DNA from: Pseudomaricurvus sp033283335
GTDB lineage: Bacteria > Pseudomonadota > Gammaproteobacteria > Pseudomonadales > Cellvibrionaceae
Assembly: GCA_033283335.1 (NCBI GenBank)
Contig: JAWMQP010000003.1
Location: forward strand, 62,001 to 126,000
Length of the DNA stretch: 64,000 bases
Direction: 5' to 3'
Shown here: positions 1-8,903 of the stretch, in pieces
Layout: each line of letters opens with the position of its first letter
Position numbering within the stretch: the first letter of the stretch is position 1
The notes under the pieces: generated by a model
Seen by the model: only the letters and a program-made list of their open reading frames with translations
What the model was told of the DNA's origin: nothing
Database searches by the model: none
Program-made: the position numbers and the translations under genes

Positions 1-983
1 CCTCCGGGGAGGCGGGTGTCGAGGCGCAGCTGGCTGAGTTTGACCCCAGTTCCATCGTCCCTTTGGATGTTTCCATCAAGGATCTCAGGATCGGCCAGCG
101 GGATTACGGACGCTGGGCGTTTCTGGTACAGCCGACCTCGACCGGTTTGACCATCAGCGACATTCAGGGTCGGATTGATGGAATTGACATTCAGGCGACG
201 GATCGATACCCCGTGCCCGAAGATGGGGGGCAGACCCCTGGGGAGGGAGCGACGATAGTATGGAATAAAGTGCCACCCCTGGTGGAAGGAGATACTGCGC
301 TCCAGACAACGCGATTTCACGGACGCCTGGCATCGACCAACCTGGCTGATATATCTGACAAATGGCAGTTGCCGCGGTTATTGGACAGCCGAAAGATTGT
401 GATTGACAGCGATTTGCGCTGGGAGGGCTCGCCGTTTATGTTTGCGATGCAGGAGCTGCACGGCAAACTGGCACTGGATGTGCGCAATGGCCGTTTCTAT
501 CGCTCAACCGGGCAGGCCAGCGACGCATTTTTACGCTTGGTGGGACTGTTTAATTTTGACAGCTGGATCCGGCGCCTGCAGCTGGATTTCAGCGATGTCT
601 TCCAGGGTGGGACGCCCTTTGAACGGGTGGAAGGCGAGCTCAAGTTTGATCGCGGGCTGATATACCTGATTGATCCGATCAAGGTCACCAACACTTCTTC
701 GGTGCTGCAAATGGGTGGCAGCATCAACTTGCAGCAGGAAACACTGGATACGTCGCTGGTGGCAACCCTGCCGGTCGGGGGAAATGCCACGCTGATCGCC
801 GCATTTGCCGGTGGCTTGCCGGCAGCGGCTGGCGTTTACGCCATCAGTAAAATCTTCAAGAAACAGGTCGAACGCATGGCCAGTGTCAGCTATCGCATCC
901 GTGGCCCCTGGAGTGATCCCGACATCAAGTTTGACCGCCTGTTTGATAACAAGGCCGCCAAAGAGGCCTCGAAGGGCAATTGA
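1..983 (+). CDS. yhdP: YhdP/AsmA-like outer-membrane lipid transport protein, C-terminal part (partial)
   Basis: The frame is open from the window edge, so only the last ~327 residues are present. The text resembles the C-terminal end of the very large YhdP family (AsmA-like repeats, DUF3971). Seen features are amphipathic beta-rich repeats, then residues of the type GNATLIAAFAGGLPAAAGVY, then a short basic tail. YhdP-family proteins are anchored in the inner membrane and form a periplasmic bridge for phospholipid movement to the outer membrane. In many gammaproteobacteria yhdP is followed by nit, tldD, yjgA and pmbA. Here a convergent yjgA-type gene follows directly and no tldD is seen. Family assignment is by recognition of the C-terminal signature; the N-terminus lies outside the window. 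Confidence 0.8.
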   Translation, partial: SGEAGVEAQLAEFDPSSIVPLDVSIKDLRIGQRDYGRWAFLVQPTSTGLTISDIQGRIDGIDIQATDRYPVPEDGGQTPGEGATIVWNKVPPLVEGDTALQTTRFHGRLASTNLADISDKWQLPRLLDSRKIVIDSDLRWEGSPFMFAMQELHGKLALDVRNGRFYRSTGQASDAFLRLVGLFNFDSWIRRLQLDFSDVFQGGTPFERVEGELKFDRGLIYLIDPIKVTNTSSVLQMGGSINLQQETLDTSLVATLPVGGNATLIAAFAGGLPAAAGVYAISKIFKKQVERMASVSYRIRGPWSDPDIKFDRLFDNKAAKEASKGN

Positions 984-1025
984 ACAGCCCCCGCGGCTGC
1001 GGCGGGCTGGCTCAGAGCTTGACGA

Positions 1026-1562
1026 TCAGGCTGTTTCCAGCAGTTCGCGGATATAGCGAAACAGTTTGCGGGCTGTGGCGGGCGGTTTTTGCTGGCTGGC
1101 TTCCTTTTGGGCGTTGCGCACCAGCTGCCGCAGGTACTGGATATCGGCCTGGGGAAAGTCATCGATAAAGCTCGACAGCGCCTGATTGCTGTCTTCACCC
1201 AGCAAGCGGTCACGCCACTGTTCGGTTTGGTGCTGGATTTTGGTGTGTTGCTGGCCCACTAGCATAACCTTGTCGAAGGCCGCACGAATGTCGTCGATAT
1301 TCTCCGCCTGTCGCATCAGCTTGCCGATGTACTGCAGCTGGCGCCGGCGCCCCTCCCGGTGCTTCATGCCCCGGGCTTCATAGATGGCTTCCGCCAGCTT
1401 GCCTTCGAGGGGGATGCGGGCAATGTGCTTTTCGCTCAGTTCGACGATTTGGGTGCCCAGTTCCTGCAGGGCTGTCATTTCCTTTTTGATGTCGGTTTTC
1501 GATCTAACCAGCTCTTCATCGTCGTCGGGGGTGGGGAAATCGTCAAATTGGGACATGGGCAT
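1026..1562 (-). CDS. darP: DarP/YjgA ribosome-associated protein (DUF615)
   Basis: 178 residues, the usual length of the DUF615 (YjgA) family, now called DarP, which binds pre-50S particles and helps late large-subunit maturation. The acidic N-terminus with a DDDEELVRSKTDIKKEM stretch and the central GMKHREGRRRQLQYIGKLMR are typical. Two starts are possible: ATG at 1562 (MPMSQ) or at 1556 (MSQ); neither has a clear Shine-Dalgarno sequence. It lies 17 bases downstream of mgtE on the same strand, so it is probably the last gene of that transcript. It is convergent with the yhdP end. Confidence 0.9.
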   Translation of the reverse strand: MPMSQFDDFPTPDDDEELVRSKTDIKKEMTALQELGTQIVELSEKHIARIPLEGKLAEAIYEARGMKHREGRRRQLQYIGKLMRQAENIDDIRAAFDKVMLVGQQHTKIQHQTEQWRDRLLGEDSNQALSSFIDDFPQADIQYLRQLVRNAQKEASQQKPPATARKLFRYIRELLETA

Positions 1563-1579
1563 TATCTGTAAAACCTAGG

Positions 1580-2944
1580 TTATGCATAAAAATAGGTGGC
1601 CAGGCCGAGGAAGGCAAAAAAGCCGACTACGTCGGTGATGGTTGTCAGGACCACGCTGCCCGCCAGTGCCGGATCAATACCCAGGTTGCGCAGCAGCATC
1701 GGCAGCAGGGCGCCGGCCACTGAAGCTGTCACCAGGTTAATGACCATGGCGGCGGCGATAATAAGCGAAATAATCGGATCCTTAAACCACAAGCCGGCAA
1801 TGGCGGCCATCAACATCGCCCACAGCAGGCCATTGAGCAGGCCGACAGTAAATTCTCGAGACACAAGCCAGTTAATATTGCTGCGACCAATGTGGCCGAG
1901 GGCCATCCCGCGAATGACCATAGTCAGTGTTTGGCTGCCGGCGACGCCTCCCATGCTGGCCACAATCGGCATTAACACCGCCAGCGCCACCACTTTGTCA
2001 ATGGTGCCCTGGAAAATGTTGATGACGGCCGAGGCGATGATGGCGGTTAACAGGTTGGCGCCGAGCCAGATGGCACGCCGTGGCGCGGTTCGCTGGATCG
2101 GGGCGAAGGTGTCTTCTTCCTCGTCCAGACCGGCCATGCTCATGAATGAGTGGTCGGCGTCTTCGCGAATAACATCGACCACGTCATCAATGGTGATGCG
2201 CCCCACCAGGACGCCATTTTCATCCACCACGGGGGCAGAAATCCAGTCGTGTCGCTCAAACAGGCTGGCGACCTCGTTGTCCGGCATGTCAATCGGGATC
2301 GGTTCGACGTCGGTGATCATGACCTCACGCACGGAGATATTCAGTGAAGAGGTAAGCAGTTTGGCCAGCGGCAGCAGCCCCACGTATTGGCCCTGGCCAT
2401 TGACCACAAAGACATTGTCGGTGGAGGCAGGCAATTCATCGTGGCGGCGCAGGTAGCGCAACACCACATCGAGGGTGACTCGGGGGCGCACACTGAGGAC
2501 GTCGGTGTCCATCAAGCCGCCGGCAGTGTCCTCTGCATAGGACAGGACTTGCTCTACCCGCAGTCGGTCCTGGGCGTCCATGGCTTCCAGGACTTCCTGA
2601 ATCACCTGGTCCGGCAGGCGTTGGAGGACATCGGCCAGGTCGTCGATGTCCATGCCTTCGGTGATTTCCACCACCTTTTCGGCGTCCATGCCACGCAGGA
2701 ATTGTTGCTGGACGTCTTCCGACAGCTCCTGCAGCACCTCGCCTTCCAGGTCCGGGTCGACCAGCTTCCACAATACCCGCCGCGCAGGCGGTGGTGAGGA
2801 CTCCAGCAGGTGGGCAATTTCCACCGGCTGCAAGCCGTTCAGCATGCGTTTGATCTGTTGAAAGGTGCCGGATTCTAATGCCTCATTGATCTCACCGAGT
2901 TGTGCCTGGGTTAAAGCGAGCAGTTCTTCGGTGTTTTGAGGCAT
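1580..2944 (-). CDS. mgtE: MgtE-type magnesium transporter
   Basis: 454 residues, full length for MgtE. An N-terminal helical superhelix domain (about 1-130) has the repeated LxxLPxxVxxExLxxM pattern. Two CBS domains follow (about 135-260; GGLMDTDVLSVRP, then VLVGRITIDDVVDVI). A five-helix membrane domain begins near residue 290 and carries the conserved MPIVASMGGVAGSQT segment and polar helices. MgtE homodimers let Mg2+ into the cell, and the N/CBS domains close the pore when cytosolic Mg2+ is high. GGAG lies nine bases before the ATG. The gene is ~106 bases downstream of ptsO on the same strand and may be read through from it. Confidence 0.96.
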   Translation of the reverse strand: MPQNTEELLALTQAQLGEINEALESGTFQQIKRMLNGLQPVEIAHLLESSPPPARRVLWKLVDPDLEGEVLQELSEDVQQQFLRGMDAEKVVEITEGMDIDDLADVLQRLPDQVIQEVLEAMDAQDRLRVEQVLSYAEDTAGGLMDTDVLSVRPRVTLDVVLRYLRRHDELPASTDNVFVVNGQGQYVGLLPLAKLLTSSLNISVREVMITDVEPIPIDMPDNEVASLFERHDWISAPVVDENGVLVGRITIDDVVDVIREDADHSFMSMAGLDEEEDTFAPIQRTAPRRAIWLGANLLTAIIASAVINIFQGTIDKVVALAVLMPIVASMGGVAGSQTLTMVIRGMALGHIGRSNINWLVSREFTVGLLNGLLWAMLMAAIAGLWFKDPIISLIIAAAMVINLVTASVAGALLPMLLRNLGIDPALAGSVVLTTITDVVGFFAFLGLATYFYA

Positions 2945-3050
2945 AGGCAGTTTCTCCGCAAGTGAGGGAAAGGGAAGGGTCGGTAACGAATGGAGGCTAT
3001 TTTAATGGGGCGGGCGGCTATATGCCAGTACCATCGCGGAGCAGCGTTGC

Positions 3051-3320
3051 TTATTCCTCTTCGTTAAAACGATTGTTGATCAATTCCACGATGGCTGTCA
3101 GTGCCTCCTGTTGATCATTGCCATCCGCCTGCAGGGTAATCTCGGTACCCTGGTTGGCGGCCAGCAACATCAGTGACATCACGCTTTTGGCGTCTACCTG
3201 TTTGCCGTTGAGGCCTACCTTGATCTGGCTGGAGTAGCGTGAGGCGGTGCTGGCGAACAGGGCGGCTGCGCGGGCGTGCAGGCCCAGTTTATTAATGATG
3301 GTGACAGTTTGGCTCATCAT
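3051..3320 (-). CDS. ptsO: Nitrogen-PTS phosphocarrier NPr (HPr-like)
   Basis: About 90 residues. The HPr fold has the active-site motif KLGLHARAA, whose His accepts phosphate from EI-Ntr and passes it to EIIA-Ntr (PtsN). The second signature, AKSVMSLMLLAANQG with the conserved Ser, is also present. A longer frame runs upstream to 3449 but lies inside rapZ. The ATG at 3320 begins one base after the rapZ stop (TGATATGATG), so translational coupling decides the start; a second ATG follows at once. Neighbours rapZ and ptsN are the classical partners. Confidence 0.95.
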   Translation of the reverse strand: MMSQTVTIINKLGLHARAAALFASTASRYSSQIKVGLNGKQVDAKSVMSLMLLAANQGTEITLQADGNDQQEALTAIVELINNRFNEEE

Positions 3321-3321
3321 A

Positions 3322-4191
3322 TCAGTGTTGGCCTGTATCCTGATCCAGTTCCCGATGCCGTACCTGGACATTGGGGTATTCTTGTTGGAAGGTTCGATAG
3401 AGTCGTTCGCAGAGGTATACCGAGCGGTGGTGACCACCAGTGCAGCCAATGGCTATGGTGAAGTAGCTGCGATTGCTGGCGTTAAAGCGTGGCAGCCAGC
3501 GGCGCAGATAATGGCTGATATCCTCGAACATTTCCGTCACATCGGGTTGCTGCTCGAGAAATTCGATAATCTCCGGGTCTTTGCCGCTGAAGCCCCTCAG
3601 GTGGGGCTTCCAGTAGGGGTTGGGCAGGCAGCGGACATCGAAGACCAGGTCCACATCGACAGGAATGCCACGCTTGAAGCCAAAGGACTGAAACTGTATG
3701 GCCATGCCCGACCCCTGATTGCCGACGATCCGTTGTTTGATCAGGTCGCGCAACTGGTGCAGGGAGAGATTACTGGTGTCGATGGTCAGGTCGGCGGAGT
3801 TGGCGATGGGCTCGAGGTATTGGCGCTCGAGGGCGATGGCTTCCCGCAAGTCCGTGGTCTGGCCGCTGAGCGGGTGCTTTCGGCGGGTCTCGCTGAAGCG
3901 TTGAATCAGCACCGGGCTGCGGGCATCCAGGAACAAAATCTCGCAGCTCAGGCCGGGAATTTTGGCCTCGCCCAGAATCTCCGGGAACTTTTGTAAATCC
4001 TGCCAGTGATTGCGGGCGTCTATGCTGACGGCAAAAGATTGATGTTGAGGGTGTTGGTCCAGCTGCTTGACCAGCGCGGGTAGCAGGCTGACAGGGAGGT
4101 TATCAATGCACGTAAAGCCAACGTCTTCGAGAACGTGTAGCGCTGTACTTTTGCCGGAGCCGGAGCGGCCGCTGATCACAATTAAACGCAT
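3322..4191 (-). CDS. rapZ: RapZ RNase adapter protein / P-loop nucleotide-binding protein
   Basis: 289 residues, normal family length. The Walker A motif GRSGSGKS is at residues 8-15. The C-terminal domain (from about residue 165) carries FGFKRGIPVDVDLVFDVR and the IAIGCTGGHHRSVYL segment typical of RapZ/YvcJ. In enterobacteria RapZ guides RNase E to the small RNA GlmZ and senses glucosamine-6-phosphate. In other gammaproteobacteria the RNA partner is often unknown, and none is visible here. It sits between ptsN (141 bases upstream) and ptsO (1 base downstream). Confidence 0.96.
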   Translation of the reverse strand: MRLIVISGRSGSGKSTALHVLEDVGFTCIDNLPVSLLPALVKQLDQHPQHQSFAVSIDARNHWQDLQKFPEILGEAKIPGLSCEILFLDARSPVLIQRFSETRRKHPLSGQTTDLREAIALERQYLEPIANSADLTIDTSNLSLHQLRDLIKQRIVGNQGSGMAIQFQSFGFKRGIPVDVDLVFDVRCLPNPYWKPHLRGFSGKDPEIIEFLEQQPDVTEMFEDISHYLRRWLPRFNASNRSYFTIAIGCTGGHHRSVYLCERLYRTFQQEYPNVQVRHRELDQDTGQH

Positions 4192-4294
4192 GGAACCCTA
4201 TACCTGAGTATGATGTTGCTACCTGAACAAGTTCAATAGCCAGCATCGGTGTCTAGCCGACTGGGCCAATTTTTACCATAAAATAACTTACTTT

Positions 4295-4317
4295 CGGCAT
4301 ATCACAAAATTATGCCG
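4295..4317. other. Dyad symmetry between ptsN and rapZ
   Basis: CGGCATA and TATGCCG form perfect 7-base arms around a 9-base loop in the 141-base gap between ptsN and rapZ. No T run follows on the minus strand, so a simple intrinsic terminator is unlikely. It could be an mRNA processing stem or an operator for rapZ-ptsO. Confidence 0.4.
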
Positions 4318-4332
4318 TGTTGAGACTGGGCA

Positions 4333-4797
4333 TCAGGGGGTTTGCGGGTATTGAGTAGTGGCGGCTTTGTACAGGAGTTCGGAATCGCTGGCATCTCGCA
4401 ACGCTCGCAGGTACTCGGGATGGTTCAGTTGTTCGGCAATGGCGGCCAGAGTGTGCAGGTGGGTGTCATGGGCCTCTTCGGGAACGATCAGGGCAAACAA
4501 CAGGTCCACAGGCTGCCCGTCGATGGCTTCATAATCAATGGGCTTTTGCAGTTGAATCAGGGCGCCCACCGTATTGGCACAGTTGTTAATGCGACAGTGG
4601 GGAATGGCAACGCCGCTGCCGACCCCGGTGGAGCCCAGGCGCTCCCTGGCTGTCAGGCTGAGAAAAATTTCATCGGCACTGAGAGTGGGCTGGTCCTCGG
4701 CAATCAGCTCGGAGATGACTTGCAGGGCGCGTTTTTTGCTGTTGGCGGCAACACCGCAGCGCGTGCGGTGTTGTGATAGAAAGGATTCTACTTGCAT
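4333..4797 (-). CDS. ptsN: PTS IIA-like nitrogen regulatory protein (EIIA-Ntr)
   Basis: 154 residues, matching EIIA-Ntr. The conserved motif TGVGSGVAIPHCR contains the phosphorylatable His (residue 67). It receives phosphate from NPr and in other bacteria adjusts potassium transport, sigma-54 functions and stress responses by protein-protein contacts. It begins only 3 bases after the hpf stop, so the two are translationally linked. It belongs to the rpoN-hpf-ptsN-rapZ-ptsO run. Confidence 0.96.
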   Translation of the reverse strand: MQVESFLSQHRTRCGVAANSKKRALQVISELIAEDQPTLSADEIFLSLTARERLGSTGVGSGVAIPHCRINNCANTVGALIQLQKPIDYEAIDGQPVDLLFALIVPEEAHDTHLHTLAAIAEQLNHPEYLRALRDASDSELLYKAATTQYPQTP

Positions 4798-4800
4798 AAG

Positions 4801-5094
4801 TTAGCGGTGATGATTTCGCGTCTTTTCTTTGTGTTTGATCAGTTGACGATCCAGCTTGTCAGCCAAAAGGTCAATGGAGGTATACATATCCTCGGATTCA
4901 CTGTCGGCAAAGAAATCTTTACCGCTGACATGAACCTGAGCTTCAGCCTTTTGCCGTAGTTTATCAACAGATAGTATGACGTTGGTACTGGTAATTCGAT
5001 CATGGTGGCGTTCGAGACGGTCGAGCTTGCTGGTGACATAGTTCTTGATGGCGGGGGTCAATTCAACATGATGTCCACTAATGTTGATTTGCAT
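4801..5094 (-). CDS. hpf: Short-form ribosome hibernation promoting factor
   Basis: 97 residues starting MQINISGHHVELTPAIKNYV. This is the short HPF/YfiA fold that binds the 30S decoding centre and promotes 100S dimers with RMF in stationary phase. The same frame is open to 5226, but ATG at 5094 has a strong AGGAG just upstream and matches the family's N-terminus, so I chose it. It lies directly downstream of rpoN, the standard arrangement. Confidence 0.95.
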   Translation of the reverse strand: MQINISGHHVELTPAIKNYVTSKLDRLERHHDRITSTNVILSVDKLRQKAEAQVHVSGKDFFADSESEDMYTSIDLLADKLDRQLIKHKEKTRNHHR

Positions 5095-5222
5095 GCTTCG
5101 CTCCTCTTGTCGTGACCTGGGTCGAATGGTTCTTTTTGGGGAAAGAACCGGTTTGGATAATGCCGACCAACAACCTCTTTGGGTCGGCCTGATCCCCGAA
5201 CGCAAGACCGGGTCGATGTAGC

Positions 5223-6752
5223 TCAAACCAGCCGCTTGCGCTCATTGGATGCGGGTATTCCGAGGGATTCCCGATATTTGGCAATGGTGCGCCGGGCAAC
5301 CTGAATGCCCTGTTCTGCCAAAAGCGTGGTGATTTTACTGTCGCTCAGTGGTTTCTGTGGGTTTTCGGCGGCCACCAGCTTCTTGATGATAGCGCGAATG
5401 GCCGTTGATGAGCACTCTCCACCGGAGTCGGTACTGACATGGCTGGAGAAGAAGTATTTGAGTTCAAAGATGCCCTGCGGAGTGTGCATGTACTTCTGGG
5501 TGGTGACTCGTGAAATAGTGGATTCGTGCATGCCGACGATTTCAGCCACATCATGCAGGACAAGCGGTTTCATCGCTTCTGCACCGAAATCCAAAAAGCC
5601 GCGCTGTTTTTCTACAATGCAGGAAGCGACTTTAAGCAGGGTTTCGTTGCGACTCTGGAGGCTTTTGAGAAACCAGCGGGCCTCTTGCAAGTTGTCGCGT
5701 AGAAAAGAGTTGTCAGAACTGTTGTCAGCCCGTTTGACCAGTGAGGCATAGGTGTCGTTAATACGCAGCTTGGGCGCAATATCAGGGTTGAGATTCACGG
5801 TCCAGCGATCGTCCTGTTTGGTAACAAATACATCGGGCACGACATATTCGGTTTCACCACTGTAAATGCTGTCACCCGGACGAGGGTTCAGGGTTTGAAT
5901 CAGCAGTATGGCATCTCGTAGCTGGGATTCTTTAAGTTTGGACTTGCGCATCAACAGTTTGTAGTCGCGGCTGCCCAGCAATTGCAGGTGATCCCTGACA
6001 ATCAGTTTAGCATCATCCAGGGAGGGTGTGCCGGGAGACATCTGATTCAGTTGGATCAGCAGGCATTCACTCAGGTTCTGGCTGGCCACTCCGGGAGGGT
6101 CAAACTGTTGCAGGCGGTGCAAAACCGCCAGAACTTCATCTTCTTCCAGTTCTTCCAGCTCACCTTGCAGGCCCTCAAGCAGGTCTGCGACGGTTTGGCT
6201 GAGCATGCCGGAGTCTTCGATGGCATCAATGATGGCAAAGGCAATAATCTGGTCACGGTCGGACATGGGGGTCAGATTGAGTTGCCACATCAGGTGTTGC
6301 TGCAGGGATTCGTCGGAACCGCGACGGCTTTCATAATCGTTGTCGTCGTTTTCGGGGGCGCTCAGGCCCGTGCCGCTGGGAGCGGACTGATAGACGTCAT
6401 CCCAGCTGGTATCCACTGGCAGGTCTTCGGGTATGGAGTCATTCCAGTCGCCGTCGGCGCCGTCGTTGTCGCTGGCCGCCTTCGATTCCGGTTCACTGTC
6501 CTGTTGAGAGCGGGAGTCGGTTGTATGGTCATCGGCCGCGCTGGCACTGGTATTGGTGTCGCTGTCCTGGGTGTTGTTGTCGTCGCCCGAATGGTCATCC
6601 TCGGCCATTTCCAGCATTGGGTTCGAGTCCAGGGCCTCTTGAATCTCAGCCTGAAGATCGAGGGTAGAGAGCTGCAGCAGGCGAATGGCCTGTTGCAATT
6701 GAGGGGTCATCGTAAGTTGCTGACCCAGCTTTAGCTGTAGCGACTGTTTCAT
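5223..6752 (-). CDS. rpoN: RNA polymerase sigma-54 factor
   Basis: 509 residues. Region I (MKQSLQLKLGQQLTMTPQL, with LQQAIRLLQLS) contacts enhancer-binding proteins. A long acidic, Asp/Ser-rich region II spans about 50-150. The core-binding and helix-turn-helix regions follow. The RpoN box ARRTIAKYRESLGIP near the C-terminus reads the -24 element. It directs transcription of nitrogen, motility and other activator-dependent genes. lptB lies 259 bases upstream, and the leader between them contains a nested hairpin. Confidence 0.97.
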   Translation of the reverse strand: MKQSLQLKLGQQLTMTPQLQQAIRLLQLSTLDLQAEIQEALDSNPMLEMAEDDHSGDDNNTQDSDTNTSASAADDHTTDSRSQQDSEPESKAASDNDGADGDWNDSIPEDLPVDTSWDDVYQSAPSGTGLSAPENDDNDYESRRGSDESLQQHLMWQLNLTPMSDRDQIIAFAIIDAIEDSGMLSQTVADLLEGLQGELEELEEDEVLAVLHRLQQFDPPGVASQNLSECLLIQLNQMSPGTPSLDDAKLIVRDHLQLLGSRDYKLLMRKSKLKESQLRDAILLIQTLNPRPGDSIYSGETEYVVPDVFVTKQDDRWTVNLNPDIAPKLRINDTYASLVKRADNSSDNSFLRDNLQEARWFLKSLQSRNETLLKVASCIVEKQRGFLDFGAEAMKPLVLHDVAEIVGMHESTISRVTTQKYMHTPQGIFELKYFFSSHVSTDSGGECSSTAIRAIIKKLVAAENPQKPLSDSKITTLLAEQGIQVARRTIAKYRESLGIPASNERKRLV

Positions 6753-6783
6753 GAAAAGGATACGGCTTCCGTGAAAAATCCAC

Positions 6784-6837
6784 TCTGCCGCGGGAGGGCA
6801 GCCGCCATGGCTGCCCTGAGGGAAATTGTGCGGCAGA
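6784..6837 (-). promoter_or_regulatory. Nested hairpin in the rpoN leader
   Basis: Outer arms TCTGCCGC (6784-6791) and GCGGCAGA (6830-6837) enclose inner arms GGGCAGC (6796-6802) and GCTGCCC (6810-6816). It ends about 30 bases before the rpoN start in the lptB-rpoN gap. The structure may affect rpoN mRNA stability or translation, or end lptB transcripts, but there is no T run. Role inferred only. Confidence 0.45.
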
Positions 6838-7011
6838 ATCCATTCTGGACGTTATGAGCGTCTGATTTCTTCAGAGTAACCGAGCCGAATCAAAAGAACA
6901 AGCAAGTTTTGTGCCTATTTTGGACAAAAAAGAATGCAAAAAAGGAGTTATGTGTCAGAAGACCGGAGACCGGTGGGGATTGCGGGGTGGGCTGCAATCG
7001 GAGGAGACACA

Positions 7012-7737
7012 CTATAAGCTGAATTGGTGTCCAAGGTAAACCTCTCTGACCTTTTGATTGCTCAACACTGTTGCAGGGCTGCCTTCGGCAATTATGTGGC
7101 CCTCACTGACAATGTAGGCCTTTTCACAGATGTCCAGGGTCTCGCGCACATTGTGATCGGTAATGAGTATGCCAATGCCACGCTCTTTCAGGTGTTGAAT
7201 GATGTGTTTGATGTCGTTGACGGAAATTGGGTCGACACCGGCAAAGGGCTCATCCAGCAGAATAAACTGGGGGTCCGTTGCCAGGGCGCGGGCAATCTCC
7301 ACCCGCCGACGTTCGCCGCCGGACAGCGACATGCCGAGACTGTCTTTAATGTGGGTGATATGGAATTCCTGCAACAGGCTGTCGAGCTTTTGTTGACGCT
7401 GTTTGCGGTTGAGTTCCTTGCGGGTTTCAAGAATGCTGAGGATGTTGTCAGTAACACTGAGCTTGCGGAACACCGACGCTTCCTGCGGCAAGTAGCCAAT
7501 GCCAGCGCGGGCACGGCCGTGCATGGACAAGTTGGTGAGGTTTTTATTGTCGATGCTGACCTTGCCCTGATCCGCATCCACAAGGCCGGCAATCATGTAA
7601 AAGCAGGTGGTTTTGCCAGCGCCGTTAGGGCCCAACAGGCCGACAATTTGGCCGCTGCTGACAGATAGGGAGACATCAATTACGACTCGGCGACTTTTGT
7701 AACTCTTCGCCAGGTGCTGAGCTTTCAAGCTGGGCAT
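7012..7737 (-). CDS. lptB: LPS export ABC transporter ATPase
   Basis: 241 residues. Walker A GPNGAGKT is at 36-43, the signature LSGGE at 138-142 and Walker B ILLDEP at 159-164. LptB powers LptFG, which extracts LPS from the inner membrane and pushes it along the LptC-LptA bridge to the outer membrane. It lies 15 bases downstream of lptA in one operon with lptC. The family's C-terminal region (VYLGHQF) is intact. Confidence 0.97.
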   Translation of the reverse strand: MPSLKAQHLAKSYKSRRVVIDVSLSVSSGQIVGLLGPNGAGKTTCFYMIAGLVDADQGKVSIDNKNLTNLSMHGRARAGIGYLPQEASVFRKLSVTDNILSILETRKELNRKQRQQKLDSLLQEFHITHIKDSLGMSLSGGERRRVEIARALATDPQFILLDEPFAGVDPISVNDIKHIIQHLKERGIGILITDHNVRETLDICEKAYIVSEGHIIAEGSPATVLSNQKVREVYLGHQFSL

Positions 7738-7752
7738 GTAGGTAGTGGTTCC

Positions 7753-8277
7753 TTACGGCTGGCGTTCACTTTTGGGGGGAATGACCATGTGAATCCGATC
7801 CGATTGGGTGTTGTTGTTGCCCTCGGCTTTGACGACTGAGGCTTTCATATCGTAGTTAATGCGCTTGCCTGTCAGGGTGGTGCCATCATTCTGACGCAGG
7901 GAGGCATTGTTGATCAGGAAAAGCTGCTCATCGTTCAGCCGGTATTCAATGGTGTTGCCCTTGGCAACCACCAGCGGTTTTTCCGGTGACGGTTTTTGTT
8001 GGTAGGTGGCCGGCGCACCGGTGGCGACGATTTTGGAAATTTCATTTTCGACGCTGTGAATGACCACTTTATCGGCCATAATACGCAGGCTGCCCTGATC
8101 CATTTGTACCGAGCCGGAGTAGGTGGTGATGCCTTTTTTCTCGTCGCGTTCAGCCCGATCGGAGCTGATATGAATCGGTTGCTGCTTGTCGCTGGCGAGT
8201 GCCAGCAAGTGCTGACTAAAACTGCCCAGCAGGGTTAATACAGTCAGGAGCGCTATGGTTTTTTTAGTAAGATTCAA
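7753..8277 (-). CDS. lptA: LPS transport periplasmic protein LptA
   Basis: 174 residues with an N-terminal signal peptide (about 1-28, LLTVLTLLGSFSQHLLALA). The OstA-like beta-jellyroll begins PIHISSDRAERDEKKGITTYSG, the family hallmark cut here at its core. LptA monomers stack into the bridge that carries LPS across the periplasm. It is 13 bases after lptC and 15 before lptB. Confidence 0.95.
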   Translation of the reverse strand: MNLTKKTIALLTVLTLLGSFSQHLLALASDKQQPIHISSDRAERDEKKGITTYSGSVQMDQGSLRIMADKVVIHSVENEISKIVATGAPATYQQKPSPEKPLVVAKGNTIEYRLNDEQLFLINNASLRQNDGTTLTGKRINYDMKASVVKAEGNNNTQSDRIHMVIPPKSERQP

Positions 8278-8290
8278 TGTGTTCTCGCTT

Positions 8291-8878
8291 CTAAGGTTTA
8301 TGAACGCCTCTGACGTTTGACAGCAGTTTGATGGTGTCGTCTTCCAAAAAGGCCTTCATGCCCACGGCTTGGGTCTGGTTTCCGGGGCTGGTAATCATAA
8401 CAGGTTTGTCAGTTTCGGCGTATTGATCCTTCGGTTTTACGACCAGGTAGGGCGTAGTGAGTTCCTGCTTTTGTCCCTGGGCATCAATTTGCCAAATGTG
8501 TACATCGCCCCAGAGTTGAATCAGTTCCCCGTTGTTTTTTGCTTTGCCGGTATCAGCAGTGATGTACCAGGGAGGGGCGCTGGTCGAGTGCAGGGTCAGT
8601 GACGGTTTGGTGAGGTCGGCGTAATCACGAGCCGTACGCTTTTTCGGGTTTACTTGAAAATAACGGGATTCTGAGGCGGTAAACTCGGAGCTGAGTTGGC
8701 CCTCGTCATCATAGTGTCGATTGACGGCATTAAACAAAATGTTGCTCGGGAACTGCGCTTCCTTGGGGGGCGTTCCCGGCAGCAGTTCGAGAAAATTCTG
8801 CGGCGGCGAGTCCCACAGCAGAATAAACAAAAACGTCAGCACAATGATGGCCCCGGGGGCCAGCCAGTTTTTAATCAT
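8291..8878 (-). CDS. lptC: LPS export protein LptC
   Basis: 195 residues, typical length. One N-terminal membrane anchor (about 9-24, IIVLTFLFILLWD) is followed by a periplasmic jellyroll domain with YADLTKPSLTLHS and LWGDVHIWQ stretches. LptC hands LPS from LptBFG to LptA. It follows kdsD after only 25 bases. In most relatives kdsC (KDO-8-phosphate phosphatase) sits between kdsD and lptC; it is absent here. Confidence 0.94.
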   Translation of the reverse strand: MIKNWLAPGAIIVLTFLFILLWDSPPQNFLELLPGTPPKEAQFPSNILFNAVNRHYDDEGQLSSEFTASESRYFQVNPKKRTARDYADLTKPSLTLHSTSAPPWYITADTGKAKNNGELIQLWGDVHIWQIDAQGQKQELTTPYLVVKPKDQYAETDKPVMITSPGNQTQAVGMKAFLEDDTIKLLSNVRGVHKP

Positions 8879-8903
8879 GGTGTGATTTCTCTTGAGGGCG
8901 CTG

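Noticed and set aside
984..1025. GC-rich inverted repeat after yhdP as a terminator
   Set aside because: The arms pair imperfectly and there is no T run on either strand.
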